Part shown: positions 1 through 6,096 of the stretch, piece by piece
Layout: each line of letters begins with the position of its first letter
How positions within the stretch are numbered: position 1 is the first letter of the stretch
Source of the DNA: DAOUBA01 sp034432855
Lineage (GTDB): Bacteria > Chloroflexota > Anaerolineae > B4-G1
Length of the DNA: 11,144 bases
Reading direction: 5' to 3'
Assembly (NCBI GenBank): GCA_034432855.1
Contig: DAOUBA010000216.1
Location: 1-11,144, forward strand
Translations under genes and position numbers: made by a program
Notes under the pieces: generated by a model
The model's input: only the letters and a program-made list of their open reading frames with translations
What the model was told of the DNA's origin: nothing
Databases searched by the model: none

Positions 1-100
1 TAAAGCACCGGGCTGAACAGGCAAAAGCCCCCTTCGGGGGCTGAAAATAAGCCCGGCAGGGCTTTCGTTTGGCTCAGCCGTGTGCTTTGAGCACACGGCG
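1..100. other. Nested inverted repeats downstream of the DUF3786 gene
   Basis: This non-coding stretch holds several perfect inverted repeats. AAAGC at 2-6 pairs with GCTTT at 61-65. CCGGGCT at 8-14 pairs with AGCCCGG at 50-56. Inside lies the hairpin 26-32/36-42. A separate perfect 9-bp hairpin follows at 77-85/91-99 with loop TTTGA. The motif AGCCC occurs at both 26-30 and 50-54, and GGGCT occurs at 10-14 and 38-42, so a second, mutually exclusive folding is possible (10-14/26-30 plus 38-42/50-54). It most likely marks transcription termination for the minus-strand cluster. It could also be a dispersed palindromic repeat. No gene was seen between 1 and 157. Confidence 0.55.
22..42 (-). terminator. 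Probable intrinsic terminator of the tsaD-sppA-DUF3786 cluster
   Basis: Read on the minus strand, AGCCCCC, a GAA loop and GGGGGCT form a perfect 7-bp stem, followed at once by a short T run (TTT, or TTTT if the last A-U pair is left open). It lies about 115 bp past the stop codon of the last minus-strand gene. The U-tract is short, so termination strength is uncertain. On the plus strand the hairpin is followed by GAAAATAA rather than T's, so it would act only for the minus-strand genes. Confidence 0.5.
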
Positions 101-157
101 GCGCTCAACCAACGTTCGTCCCCCCAAGATTTACATGCGCCCCGTGCCAACCTGATG

Positions 158-802
158 CTAGGAGGCCGCCTTCAACAAGCGCCCTACCAGTTGGCTGCCC
201 AATACGGCCAGCCCGTCGGTGGGCAGGTAGTGCGCGGCGGTGTCCTCGAACAAGACCTGCGCCTGCGAGGGGAACTCGGCGTCGCCCTGCCAATAGACCA
301 CGGCCAGGCGCACGCGCGGGAGGACGGCGAAGGCATAACCGGCGTCACCGATTGCCAGCGGCTCGCCGCCCAACGCTTCTGCCGCGCGACGGAAGGCCGG
401 CAGCCCGCCCGTCAGTTCGCGCACCAGCCGGTCGCCGGAGTAACCCTGGAACGCCTGGGCGTAGAATAGCCCATCGGGGAGTTCGCGGAAACTGACCCAG
501 CGGCTTGAGGGGGTCGTGCCATCGGCAGTGACCAGGTAGGTGAGGATGAGGCACTGGATGAAGGAAGAGACTTCCTGGCCGGTATCGGCCCGCCGCACAG
601 TGAAATCGGCGACTGCGACGACGTACTCTTGCCACAGGAGAGTCAGATGCAGGTTCCCGTCGGCATCCAGCGTGCCGCCGCTATAGAGCGCCAGTTTCTC
701 TGGCCTGATCTCGCGCAGTGTCGTGCGCGCCCGCTCGACCACCGGCGCCAGCCGGTCGAGCCATTGCTGAAGTTGCCTGGTGGGTTCGGCCTGCTGCAGC
801 AT
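158..802 (-). CDS. DUF3786 family protein
   Basis: This 214-residue protein shows the pattern I associate with DUF3786. There is an N-terminal helix (1-35), then a beta-rich part in which a YSGG segment (about 40-43) precedes a strand LHLTLLWQEYVVAV. A hydrophobic ILTYL motif (86-90) follows, then WVSFRELPDGLFYAQAF (102-118), LPRVRLAVVYWQGDAEFP (161-178) and a C-terminal QVLFEDTAAHYLPTDGLAVLG. There is no signal peptide or membrane segment, so it should be cytoplasmic. The family is found mainly in Chloroflexota, Deltaproteobacteria and archaea and has no established reaction. The ATG directly follows the stop codon of the 58-residue gene (TAGATG), so the two are probably translationally coupled. 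It is the last gene before the terminator. The family assignment is from memory of the motif pattern; the function is unknown. Confidence 0.75.
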   Translation of the reverse strand: MLQQAEPTRQLQQWLDRLAPVVERARTTLREIRPEKLALYSGGTLDADGNLHLTLLWQEYVVAVADFTVRRADTGQEVSSFIQCLILTYLVTADGTTPSSRWVSFRELPDGLFYAQAFQGYSGDRLVRELTGGLPAFRRAAEALGGEPLAIGDAGYAFAVLPRVRLAVVYWQGDAEFPSQAQVLFEDTAAHYLPTDGLAVLGSQLVGRLLKAAS

Positions 803-979
803 CTAGGCGTGCTCGATCTGCCGCATCAGTTGTAGGAACTCTTCCCACTCCTCGCGGAAAAAGTGCACGGTGACGCTGCCCAGTTCCAGGTGATACGTGG
901 TCTCGCCGTCCGGCTCTTCGGCCTGCCAGGCGCTCATATTCTCGGTCTCGGCGAGAGTCTCGATCACGGGTTCTTCCAT
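803..979 (-). CDS. Small acidic conserved-type protein, 58 residues
   Basis: I do not recognise this protein. It is 58 residues long and strongly acidic at the N-terminus, and ends in the compact segment YHLELGSVTVHFFREEWEEF followed by a short helix (LQLMRQIEHA). That strand-strand-helix layout could be a small domain or a partner protein. The ATG at 979 is preferred over the longer in-frame start at 1081 because GGAGG lies 4 nt upstream of it and the longer version would overlap the end of the transporter gene. The stop codon touches the start of the DUF3786 gene, and the transporter gene ends 22 bp upstream. A role linked to the DUF3786 protein is possible but is only inferred from this adjacency. 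Confidence 0.65.
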   Translation of the reverse strand: MEEPVIETLAETENMSAWQAEEPDGETTYHLELGSVTVHFFREEWEEFLQLMRQIEHA

Positions 980-1001
980 AATGCCTCCATTGATTGCAGG
1001 T

Positions 1002-2219
1002 CTATCCGCCGCCAGTGCCGCTCGGATCGGAACTCGTATCCCGTGCCGCTTTCTGCTGTAACCGACGGCGGATCGCTTCATACACCCATTTGAACCACCT
1101 GGGCTTCTTGGGCGGGGCTTCTTTCACCGCCTCGACGAACGGGTCACGATCGTAGAGCCGGCTGAAGGTGTAACGGCCCAACACCCGCAGCGTCGCCAGC
1201 ACCGGAGCGGCGAGCAAGATGCCCAGGATGCCGCCCAGGTTGCCGCCGACGATGATGGCGATCAGCACGGCCAGCGGGTGCAGTTTGAGCGTGCGGCCCA
1301 TGATACGCGGCACCAGCAGGTTGTTCTCGATCTGTTGGATGACGACGTACATCCCGGCAACCAGCACGGCAAACCAGAGATTGCTCAGAGGCAAATAGTC
1401 CGATCCCTGGAAAAGGGCCAACAAGATCGCCGGGATCGCCGCGATCACCGGGCCGATGTTGGGCAAGAACTCCATCACGCTCGCCAGCAATCCCAGCGCC
1501 CAGGCATAAGGAACCCCAACGATGAAACAGAACGTGGCCGTCAAAGCGCCCACCGAAAGGCCCAACAGCAACTGGCCGCGCAGGAAGGCATTCCATACGT
1601 CGGTGATCTGTTCGCGCAGGCGCTTGACGTCATCGCGGTAACCCGGTGGCGCCAGATTGTCGATTTGCTCCGTAATGCGGTCGGCATCCTTGACCATGTA
1701 GAAAGCTGCCATCAGGATAAAGACCAACCAGACGACGCCCGAGGCGATAGTGAACGCGACGTTGAGCGTCCCCTTGGCCACCGAGGTGACGAAGGAGCGC
1801 AGCATCGAGATCAGGTCCTGATAGGCGCTGCTCAGGTCAACGGTGTACCCGGCGATTTCCAGGGGATGCGATAAGAAATCACCGATGTCGGCGATGAGGC
1901 CGCGAAAGTCGAACTGCACCGAACGCACGGCCCGCTGGATGGACGGCACCGCCGTTACCGGCGCGGCTATTATTCCCAATGTCAGCAGAATGAGGACGAG
2001 AAAGACGAGCCCGGTGGCCAACCCGCGCGCCATGCGCAGGCGGGCGGTCAAAAAGTCCACGATTGGGTCGAGGATGAAGGCGATCAGAAACGCGATCACC
2101 AACGGGGGGATGACCACGCGGAAGCGGTAGATGACCAGCGCCAGCAGTACCAGGATGATCAGTACGACGGTACGTTTGACCGAAGCACCCCAGCGGTGTA
2201 CACCTTGAGAGTCACTCAT
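1002..2219 (-). CDS. AI-2E family transporter (TqsA/YdiK/PerM-like membrane protein)
   Basis: A 405-residue integral membrane protein of the AI-2E exporter superfamily. Hydrophobic segments fall at about 17-32 and 35-58 (two near-adjacent helices), 66-92, 150-176, 213-236, 239-271, 280-296 and 315-345, which fits the usual eight-helix layout with a large soluble loop at about 95-150. The family signatures are clear: EFLPNIGPVIAAIPA (250-264), QQIENNLLVPRIMGRTLKLHPL (295-316) and GGNLGGILGILLAAPVLA (325-342). Members export autoinducer-2 in E. coli or act as Na+/H+ antiporters elsewhere; the substrate here cannot be told from sequence. The ATG at 2219 has a GGAAGGTGG ribosome site 3 nt upstream, and the sppA stop codon lies 17 bp before it. 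The C-terminus is basic and then Ser/Gly-rich. Confidence 0.92.
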   Translation of the reverse strand: MSDSQGVHRWGASVKRTVVLIILVLLALVIYRFRVVIPPLVIAFLIAFILDPIVDFLTARLRMARGLATGLVFLVLILLTLGIIAAPVTAVPSIQRAVRSVQFDFRGLIADIGDFLSHPLEIAGYTVDLSSAYQDLISMLRSFVTSVAKGTLNVAFTIASGVVWLVFILMAAFYMVKDADRITEQIDNLAPPGYRDDVKRLREQITDVWNAFLRGQLLLGLSVGALTATFCFIVGVPYAWALGLLASVMEFLPNIGPVIAAIPAILLALFQGSDYLPLSNLWFAVLVAGMYVVIQQIENNLLVPRIMGRTLKLHPLAVLIAIIVGGNLGGILGILLAAPVLATLRVLGRYTFSRLYDRDPFVEAVKEAPPKKPRWFKWVYEAIRRRLQQKAARDTSSDPSGTGGG

Positions 2220-2236
2220 AAGCCACCTTCCAGCCA

Positions 2237-3994
2237 CTATCCACGTATGCGCACAGTCCACGGTGCCAGCGCCCACACGCGCTCGCGGGCAAGGTCGCGC
2301 AGCGCGTCGAAAAGCACCCCCAGTTCTTCATTCCCACTCCTTCCTCCTGTCGGGGAGAGGGACGGCGGTAGTTCACGGCGGGGTGGGTAGACCGGCAGCA
2401 CGGTATAGTCCCGCTCCGGCTTGAGGCCCGCCAGTTCCTTTGCGATGGCCAGGGCGGTCTCGAAATCACCCAGTTCGTCTATCAGCCCGATCGCGCGCGC
2501 CTGAGCGCCGGTCCACACCCGTCCACGGGCGATCTCTTCCACCTGCTCCTCGCTCATCCCCCGTCCGTTCGCCACGAGCGTCTTGAAGCGGGCATAGAAC
2601 TCGCCCATGTCGCAGCGCAAGCGGGCGCGTTCCTCCTCGCTGAACGGCACCATCTCGGAATAGAATCCGGCCATCGCGCCGCGCTGCACCGCCTCGCGGT
2701 GCACGCCCAGTTTCCGGTAGAGCCCTGCCAGGAGCACCTTGCCGCCCCAGATGCCGATGGAGCCGGTGAGCGTTGTCGGGCGGGCGATGATGCGCGTGGC
2801 CTGCGCCGCGATGTAGTAGCCGCCGGAGGCGGCCTGCCCGCCCAACAGCGCGACCACGGGCTTGCGCTCGCGCAAGCAGCGCACCTCGCGCCCGATCAGG
2901 TCCGAGGCCAGCGCCGCGCCACCGGGGGAATCCACGCACAGGATAACCGCCGCAATGCACGGATCGGCTGCGGCCTGGCGCAACGTCTGCACGAGCGTCT
3001 CGGCCCCGGCCTGCGCTTCGACGATGGGGAGCGGCAACGGTATCGGCAGCGGCACGCGGCGGCTGCGCCCCGAGACGATGATCCCCTCCAATGACACCAC
3101 CCCGATGGTCTGCCGGGTGCTCCACTCGATCGGCTGCCGCAGCCAGCGGGAGGCCTCCGGCCAGGTGCAGAGAGCTGGCACGTGGGATGGACTTTCCAGC
3201 CCGTTCGCGTGGGATAGGCTTTCCAGCCTGTCCTGGGAGAGGTGCGCCGCCAATTCGTCCTCGTAGAGCACCGCATCGGCCAGCCCTGCCTCGACCGCCT
3301 CGGCGGGGAGGAGCGGCATGCGGTCAATCAACTCGCGCACGCGCGCCGGCTCCAGACGGCGGCCCTGCGCGATGGCGTTAACGATCTCGTCGAAGTAAGA
3401 GTCGAGGAGGCTATTGAGCATCTCGCGGTGCGGCTCGCTCATCGTCGAGCGGCGGAAGGTATCGGGCGTGGTCTTGTACTCGGCGATAGCCTCGAAATCA
3501 GTCTCGATGCCCGCCAGGGCGAGGGCATCTTTGAGGAACATGGCCTCGGCGCGCAGCCCCAGCGCCAAGACGCGGCTCGCCGGTGGGAGGACGATCTGGT
3601 CACAGGCCGAGGCCAGGTAATAGTCCCAGGTGTCGCCGCCGGGCAGCCAGGCGATGAGACGCTTGCCGCGGGCGCGCAGGTCGCCGAACTGCCGGCGCAG
3701 GCTGAAGAGCGCGGCAGGGTCGGCGCGCAGCGTATCGAAGCGCAGCACCACATTCTGCACACGCCGGTCGTCGCCGAGCATCCGCAGGATCGCCTGCATG
3801 TCCTCCAGGCTGACTTCGTGCGGGAAGAGCGGCAGGCGGCTGAATGGGAAGGGCAATGGCTCGCGCCAGACCGTGCGCTCCGGGTAGGCCCCGCGAAGGG
3901 GCAGGACGATGCATTCCAACCCCGTGCGCCGCATGCGACCACGCAGGTTGCGGGCTGCCAGAATCGCGTTGCGTGGAAGGTCGAACAACCTCAT
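2237..3994 (-). CDS. sppA: Signal peptide peptidase SppA, long (two-domain) form
   Basis: A 585-residue serine protease of family S49 (67K/long SppA type), which degrades signal peptides left after secretion. Both halves of the tandem SppA fold are present. The N-terminal half holds the general-base lysine K174 (AEYKTTPDTF), and the C-terminal half holds the nucleophile S390 (GGQAASGGYYIAA) with DSPGG at 355-359 and the TLTGSIGIWGG segment (408-418). These match the Lys209/Ser409 dyad of E. coli SppA. Unlike E. coli SppA, no convincing N-terminal transmembrane helix is visible; the N-terminus is basic and amphipathic. Two repeat-derived insertions are seen: residues 255-274 in the inter-domain linker and 541-558 near the C-terminus. 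The ATG lies 1 nt after the tsaD stop codon, with GAGG upstream inside tsaD. Catalysis looks intact. Confidence 0.93.
   Translation of the reverse strand: MRLFDLPRNAILAARNLRGRMRRTGLECIVLPLRGAYPERTVWREPLPFPFSRLPLFPHEVSLEDMQAILRMLGDDRRVQNVVLRFDTLRADPAALFSLRRQFGDLRARGKRLIAWLPGGDTWDYYLASACDQIVLPPASRVLALGLRAEAMFLKDALALAGIETDFEAIAEYKTTPDTFRRSTMSEPHREMLNSLLDSYFDEIVNAIAQGRRLEPARVRELIDRMPLLPAEAVEAGLADAVLYEDELAAHLSQDRLESLSHANGLESPSHVPALCTWPEASRWLRQPIEWSTRQTIGVVSLEGIIVSGRSRRVPLPIPLPLPIVEAQAGAETLVQTLRQAAADPCIAAVILCVDSPGGAALASDLIGREVRCLRERKPVVALLGGQAASGGYYIAAQATRIIARPTTLTGSIGIWGGKVLLAGLYRKLGVHREAVQRGAMAGFYSEMVPFSEEERARLRCDMGEFYARFKTLVANGRGMSEEQVEEIARGRVWTGAQARAIGLIDELGDFETALAIAKELAGLKPERDYTVLPVYPPRRELPPSLSPTGGRSGNEELGVLFDALRDLARERVWALAPWTVRIRG
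2318..2372 (-). repeat. Degenerate palindromic repeat inside the sppA 3' region
   Basis: On the minus strand CCGTCCCTCTCCCC and GGAGGAAGGAGTGGG face each other across a GACA loop and can pair with several G-U pairs and three mismatches. It encodes the low-complexity peptide ELPPSLSPTGGRSG, which does not look like SppA core sequence. The composition (CCCTCTCCCC with a purine-rich complement) resembles that of the tsaD palindrome. Boundaries are approximate. Confidence 0.4.
3181..3233. repeat. Tandem pair of palindromic repeats inside sppA
   Basis: Two units of about 26-27 bp lie head to tail, 3181-3207 and 3208-3233. Both begin CGTGGGAT and share CTTTCCAGCC. The second unit is a hairpin: GGATAGGCT (3212-3220), loop TTCC, AGCCTGTCC (3225-3233), with one G-U pair. 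The first folds the same way with one mismatch and two G-U pairs. They are read in frame as RLESLSH and GLESPSH in the linker between the two SppA domains. Confidence 0.7.
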
Positions 3995-3995
3995 C

Positions 3996-5075
3996 TTACA
4001 CCAACCTCAGCCCCGGCACGACGTCGAGGTCCCAGCCAGCGCGCTCACCGGCGATGAACCGCTGATAGCCGCAGGCGGCGACCATTGCCGCATTGTCGGT
4101 GCACAGCACCGGCGGTGGATAATAGACCGGCACCTTGGCGCGCTCGGCGGTCGTCGCGCGCAGCGCCGGGTTCGCCGAAACGCCGCCGCAGAGCAGGATC
4201 GCCGTCGCGCCCAAGTCTTCTGCCGCCTGCACCGTCTTGGCCGCGAGCACATCCACGACGGCGGCCTGGAAACTGGCGGCAAGGTCGGCCAACAGGCGGC
4301 CCTTGGGTGGGGCGCTGTATTTCTCCAGTTCGCGCAACGCGGCAGTCTTGAGGCCGCTGAAACTGAAATCGTAACTCTCCTCCAGCCAGGCGCGCGGGAA
4401 GTGGAAGGCGTTCGGGTTGCCGCCTTCCGCCGCCTTTTGCACCGCCGGGCCGCCGGGGTACGGCAACCCCAGCAGCCGCCCGACCTTGTCGAATGCCTCA
4501 CCCGCCGCGTCGTCGAGCGTGCCGCCCAGATATTCATACCGCCCGTGATCGCGCATCAGGATCAATTCCGTATGCCCCCCGGAGACGATGAGGGCCAGGA
4601 GGGGAAACCCCTCACTATCCCCCCCGTCCCCCCTTCATCTCCCAATTTTGGGAGAGGAAGGGGGGAGAAAGGGGGGAAGGTGAGGGCCGGAAACGCCTCC
4701 CTCCACTTCAAGCCAATGCGCATAGACGTGTGCCTCCAGGTGATTGACCCCCACCAGGGGCAAGGAACATCCCAACGCGATCCCCTTGGCGGTGTTAACG
4801 CCTACCAGGAGCGACCCCGCCAGCCCCGGCCCATACGTTACCGCCACCGCATCCAGGTCGTCGAAGCCAACGTGGGCCTCCTTCATCGCCTGCTCGATCA
4901 CCGGCACGATGGCCTCGATGTGGGCGCGCGAGGCGATTTCGGGAAAGACCCCGCCGTAGCGGGCGTGCAGTTCCACCTGCGAGGCGACGACGTTGGAGAG
5001 GATGCGTCGCCCGTCTTCGACGACGGCGGCGGCGGTCTCGTCGCAGGAGGTTTCGATGGCGAGGAGGCGGATCAT
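3996..5075 (-). CDS. tsaD: TsaD, tRNA N6-threonylcarbamoyladenosine transferase, interrupted by one in-frame TGA
   Basis: TsaD transfers the threonylcarbamoyl group from TC-AMP to A37 of ANN-decoding tRNAs, together with TsaB and TsaE. The N-terminal part (4638-5075) has IETSCDET (7-14), PEIASRAH, GPGLAGSLLVG and the metal site HLEAH (H112, H116). An in-frame TGA lies at 4635-4637 (codon 147). The same frame then continues without another stop through LIVSGGHTEL, SFSGLKTAA, GGVSANPALR and TDNAAMVAACG to TAA at 3996. The TGA is inside a 78-bp palindrome (4609-4686); without it the product would be 333 residues, close to the E. coli length of 337. Independent start at the ATG at 4565 would lose SGGHT. 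The ATG overlaps the C39 gene stop (ATGA). It is either a pseudogene, a readthrough or Sec case, or a base error; all catalytic motifs are otherwise preserved. Confidence 0.9.
4609..4686. repeat. 78-bp palindromic, MITE-like element inserted in frame in tsaD
   Basis: The ends CCCTCAC (4609-4615) and GTGAGGG (4680-4686) are perfect inverted repeats. The arms 4609-4645 and 4648-4686 match at about 32 of 37 positions around the centre TCTCCCAATTTTGGGAGA. The length is exactly 26 codons, and joining 4608 to 4687 gives GGVSGFPLLALIVSGG, a normal TsaD reading. GGAAAC occurs just outside on both sides (4603-4608 and 4689-4694), possibly related to insertion, but the spacing is not symmetrical. No transposase is present, so it would be non-autonomous. 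Confidence 0.85.
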
Positions 5076-5518
5076 TTCTGCTCCATCTGCAGGACAAGTG
5101 CCATATTGCCGTGTATCTCCCAGGCTTCCACAAAGTCGCTCATCCGAATTTCCCAGGGGCCGACGTTGGGATCCACCAGCAGCAACCTGTCGGCTTCACA
5201 GGCTTCCACGATGACCGTGTGAACATAGGGCACCTGGCTCGTCGGAAACATGTTGATGTAGACGATAGGGAATACGCCGTGTTCTACCAACAGTTGCAGA
5301 CGCTCTAGCGAGAGGTATTCAATAGTTGCCGCAAAACCGAACCGACGAGCGCACTCTGCTACGTCTTTGGCATAGGTACCAAACTCCCGCGTCTTGCACA
5401 TGCGACGCAATTCTGCCTCGTCCAGCTCAATGCCGTGATAGGCCAACAGCATCCGCAGGCAGGCTACCGTGCAAGAGTAGGGATGCTCTTGCCTACGAAA
5501 AGGCAATCTCGATTTCAT
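5072..5518 (-). CDS. C39-like cysteine peptidase (papain-like fold)
   Basis: A 148-residue protein with the layout of C39-type cysteine peptidases: a start-proximal QEHPYSCTVACLRMLLAYHG segment with oxyanion-hole Q10 and nucleophile C16, then H100 in VPYVHTVIVE and D116 in LLLVDPN. The spacing fits a full catalytic set in a stand-alone domain, without the ABC transporter parts of bacteriocin-processing C39 exporters. No signal peptide is visible, so it is probably cytoplasmic. The ATG at 5518 is preferred to the one at 5584 because the protein then begins just before the peptidase core; it overlaps the upstream gene by 26 bp and has only a weak purine-rich site (GAAGAAAAG), so coupling to the upstream gene is likely. 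The stop overlaps the tsaD start (ATGA). The substrate is unknown; the upstream PepSY-like protein is the obvious candidate partner. Confidence 0.8.
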   Translation of the reverse strand: MKSRLPFRRQEHPYSCTVACLRMLLAYHGIELDEAELRRMCKTREFGTYAKDVAECARRFGFAATIEYLSLERLQLLVEHGVFPIVYINMFPTSQVPYVHTVIVEACEADRLLLVDPNVGPWEIRMSDFVEAWEIHGNMALVLQMEQK

Positions 5519-5978
5519 TGCGCTTTTCTTCGTAGAGCTGGCGCGCCAGGGCCTCCATCTCTTCCGGCGGTGTCCATCCGACAACTAGCGGACGTTCTCC
5601 ATCCACGGCCACCATCCCGACCTCTCCGACAACGCCAACACCCGGATAGGTCAGATGCACCGGAACCAACCAGAGCGGTTGAAGCGGGAATTGCACCAAC
5701 TTGGGCAACCCGGCAGAGAAGCGATCGGGCAGATGCTCGACGATGAACCGGTTGGCGGTTATCATCGCCTCCCTAGCGTCAAGCACAACTCGCGGGCGGC
5801 TTTCGGAAGCGACCTCCACCTGATATGCAACCCGGCTTTCACGCATGGTACATTCTTGCGCAGTCAACGGTGTAATGTACACCTTCAGCCGTTTTCCCAG
5901 ACCTTCGGGTAACGCCCGGTCGAGTTCCAGATGAGTGCTATCCACGACAGAGGCAGGTATCTCCAAATCCTTACCCAT
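5493..5978 (-). CDS. Hypothetical protein with PepSY-like C-terminus, partner of the C39-like peptidase
   Basis: I cannot name this 161-residue protein. Its N-terminus (ASVVDSTHLELDRALPEGLGKRL, about 9-31, then a VYITPL strand) resembles the short beta N-terminal part of AF2212-like/antitoxin-type proteins. The rest has a helix (AREAMITANRFIVEHLP), then PLQPLWLVPVHLTYPG and VGEVGMVAVDGERPLVVG, the helix-strand-strand pattern typical of PepSY-type domains, and a C-terminal helix (PPEEMEALARQLYEEKRNE). PepSY domains often act as peptidase inhibitors or propeptides. No signal peptide is seen. The ribosome site is strong (GGAGGAGGAA) a few bases before the ATG. Its 3' end overlaps the C39-like gene by 26 bp, suggesting that the two products work as a pair. 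The domain comparison is by pattern only. Confidence 0.7.
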   Translation of the reverse strand: MGKDLEIPASVVDSTHLELDRALPEGLGKRLKVYITPLTAQECTMRESRVAYQVEVASESRPRVVLDAREAMITANRFIVEHLPDRFSAGLPKLVQFPLQPLWLVPVHLTYPGVGVVGEVGMVAVDGERPLVVGWTPPEEMEALARQLYEEKRNEIEIAFS

Positions 5979-6096
5979 TGCTTCCTCCTCCAGCGAACGT
6001 CGAGCGCCTAGAAGATCGGACTCTACAGCCGCAGGCCATGCGCCGCGAGCCGTTGTCGCTTGTACATCTTTCCGACGTGAACATCGGCACGCAAGG
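5979..6096. other. 118-bp gap between the two minus-strand gene groups
   Basis: The longest gap between minus-strand genes here that carries no gene remnant. It should hold the start of transcription for the PepSY-like/C39/tsaD group, but I see no convincing -35/-10 pair, hairpin terminator or tRNA in it. Only the GGAGGAGGAA ribosome site next to 5978 is clear. Confidence 0.4.

Noticed and set aside
3996..4565. Treating the downstream half of tsaD as a separate gene starting at the ATG at 4565
   Set aside because: That start lies after the essential SGGHT motif and has no ribosome site, and the frame upstream is open to the TGA with conserved TsaD sequence.
4609..4686. CRISPR repeat or intrinsic terminator for the tsaD palindrome
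   Set aside because: It is a single copy without spacers, lies inside a coding frame, and has no T run after the stem on either strand.
4603..4694. GGAAAC on both sides of the tsaD palindrome as a target-site duplication
   Set aside because: The right copy is separated from the inverted repeat by two bases, and removing the element plus one copy (86 bp) would shift the frame, so coincidence cannot be excluded.
3909..5222. Long plus-strand open frame of 437 codons opposite sppA and tsaD
   Set aside because: It is antisense to well-supported genes, has an Arg/His/Gly-biased composition typical of GC-rich shadow frames, and has no recognisable motif.
5979..6096. tRNA-Sec or another small RNA gene in the 118-bp gap, prompted by selA nearby
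   Set aside because: No acceptor stem, T-loop or CCA pattern can be assembled.
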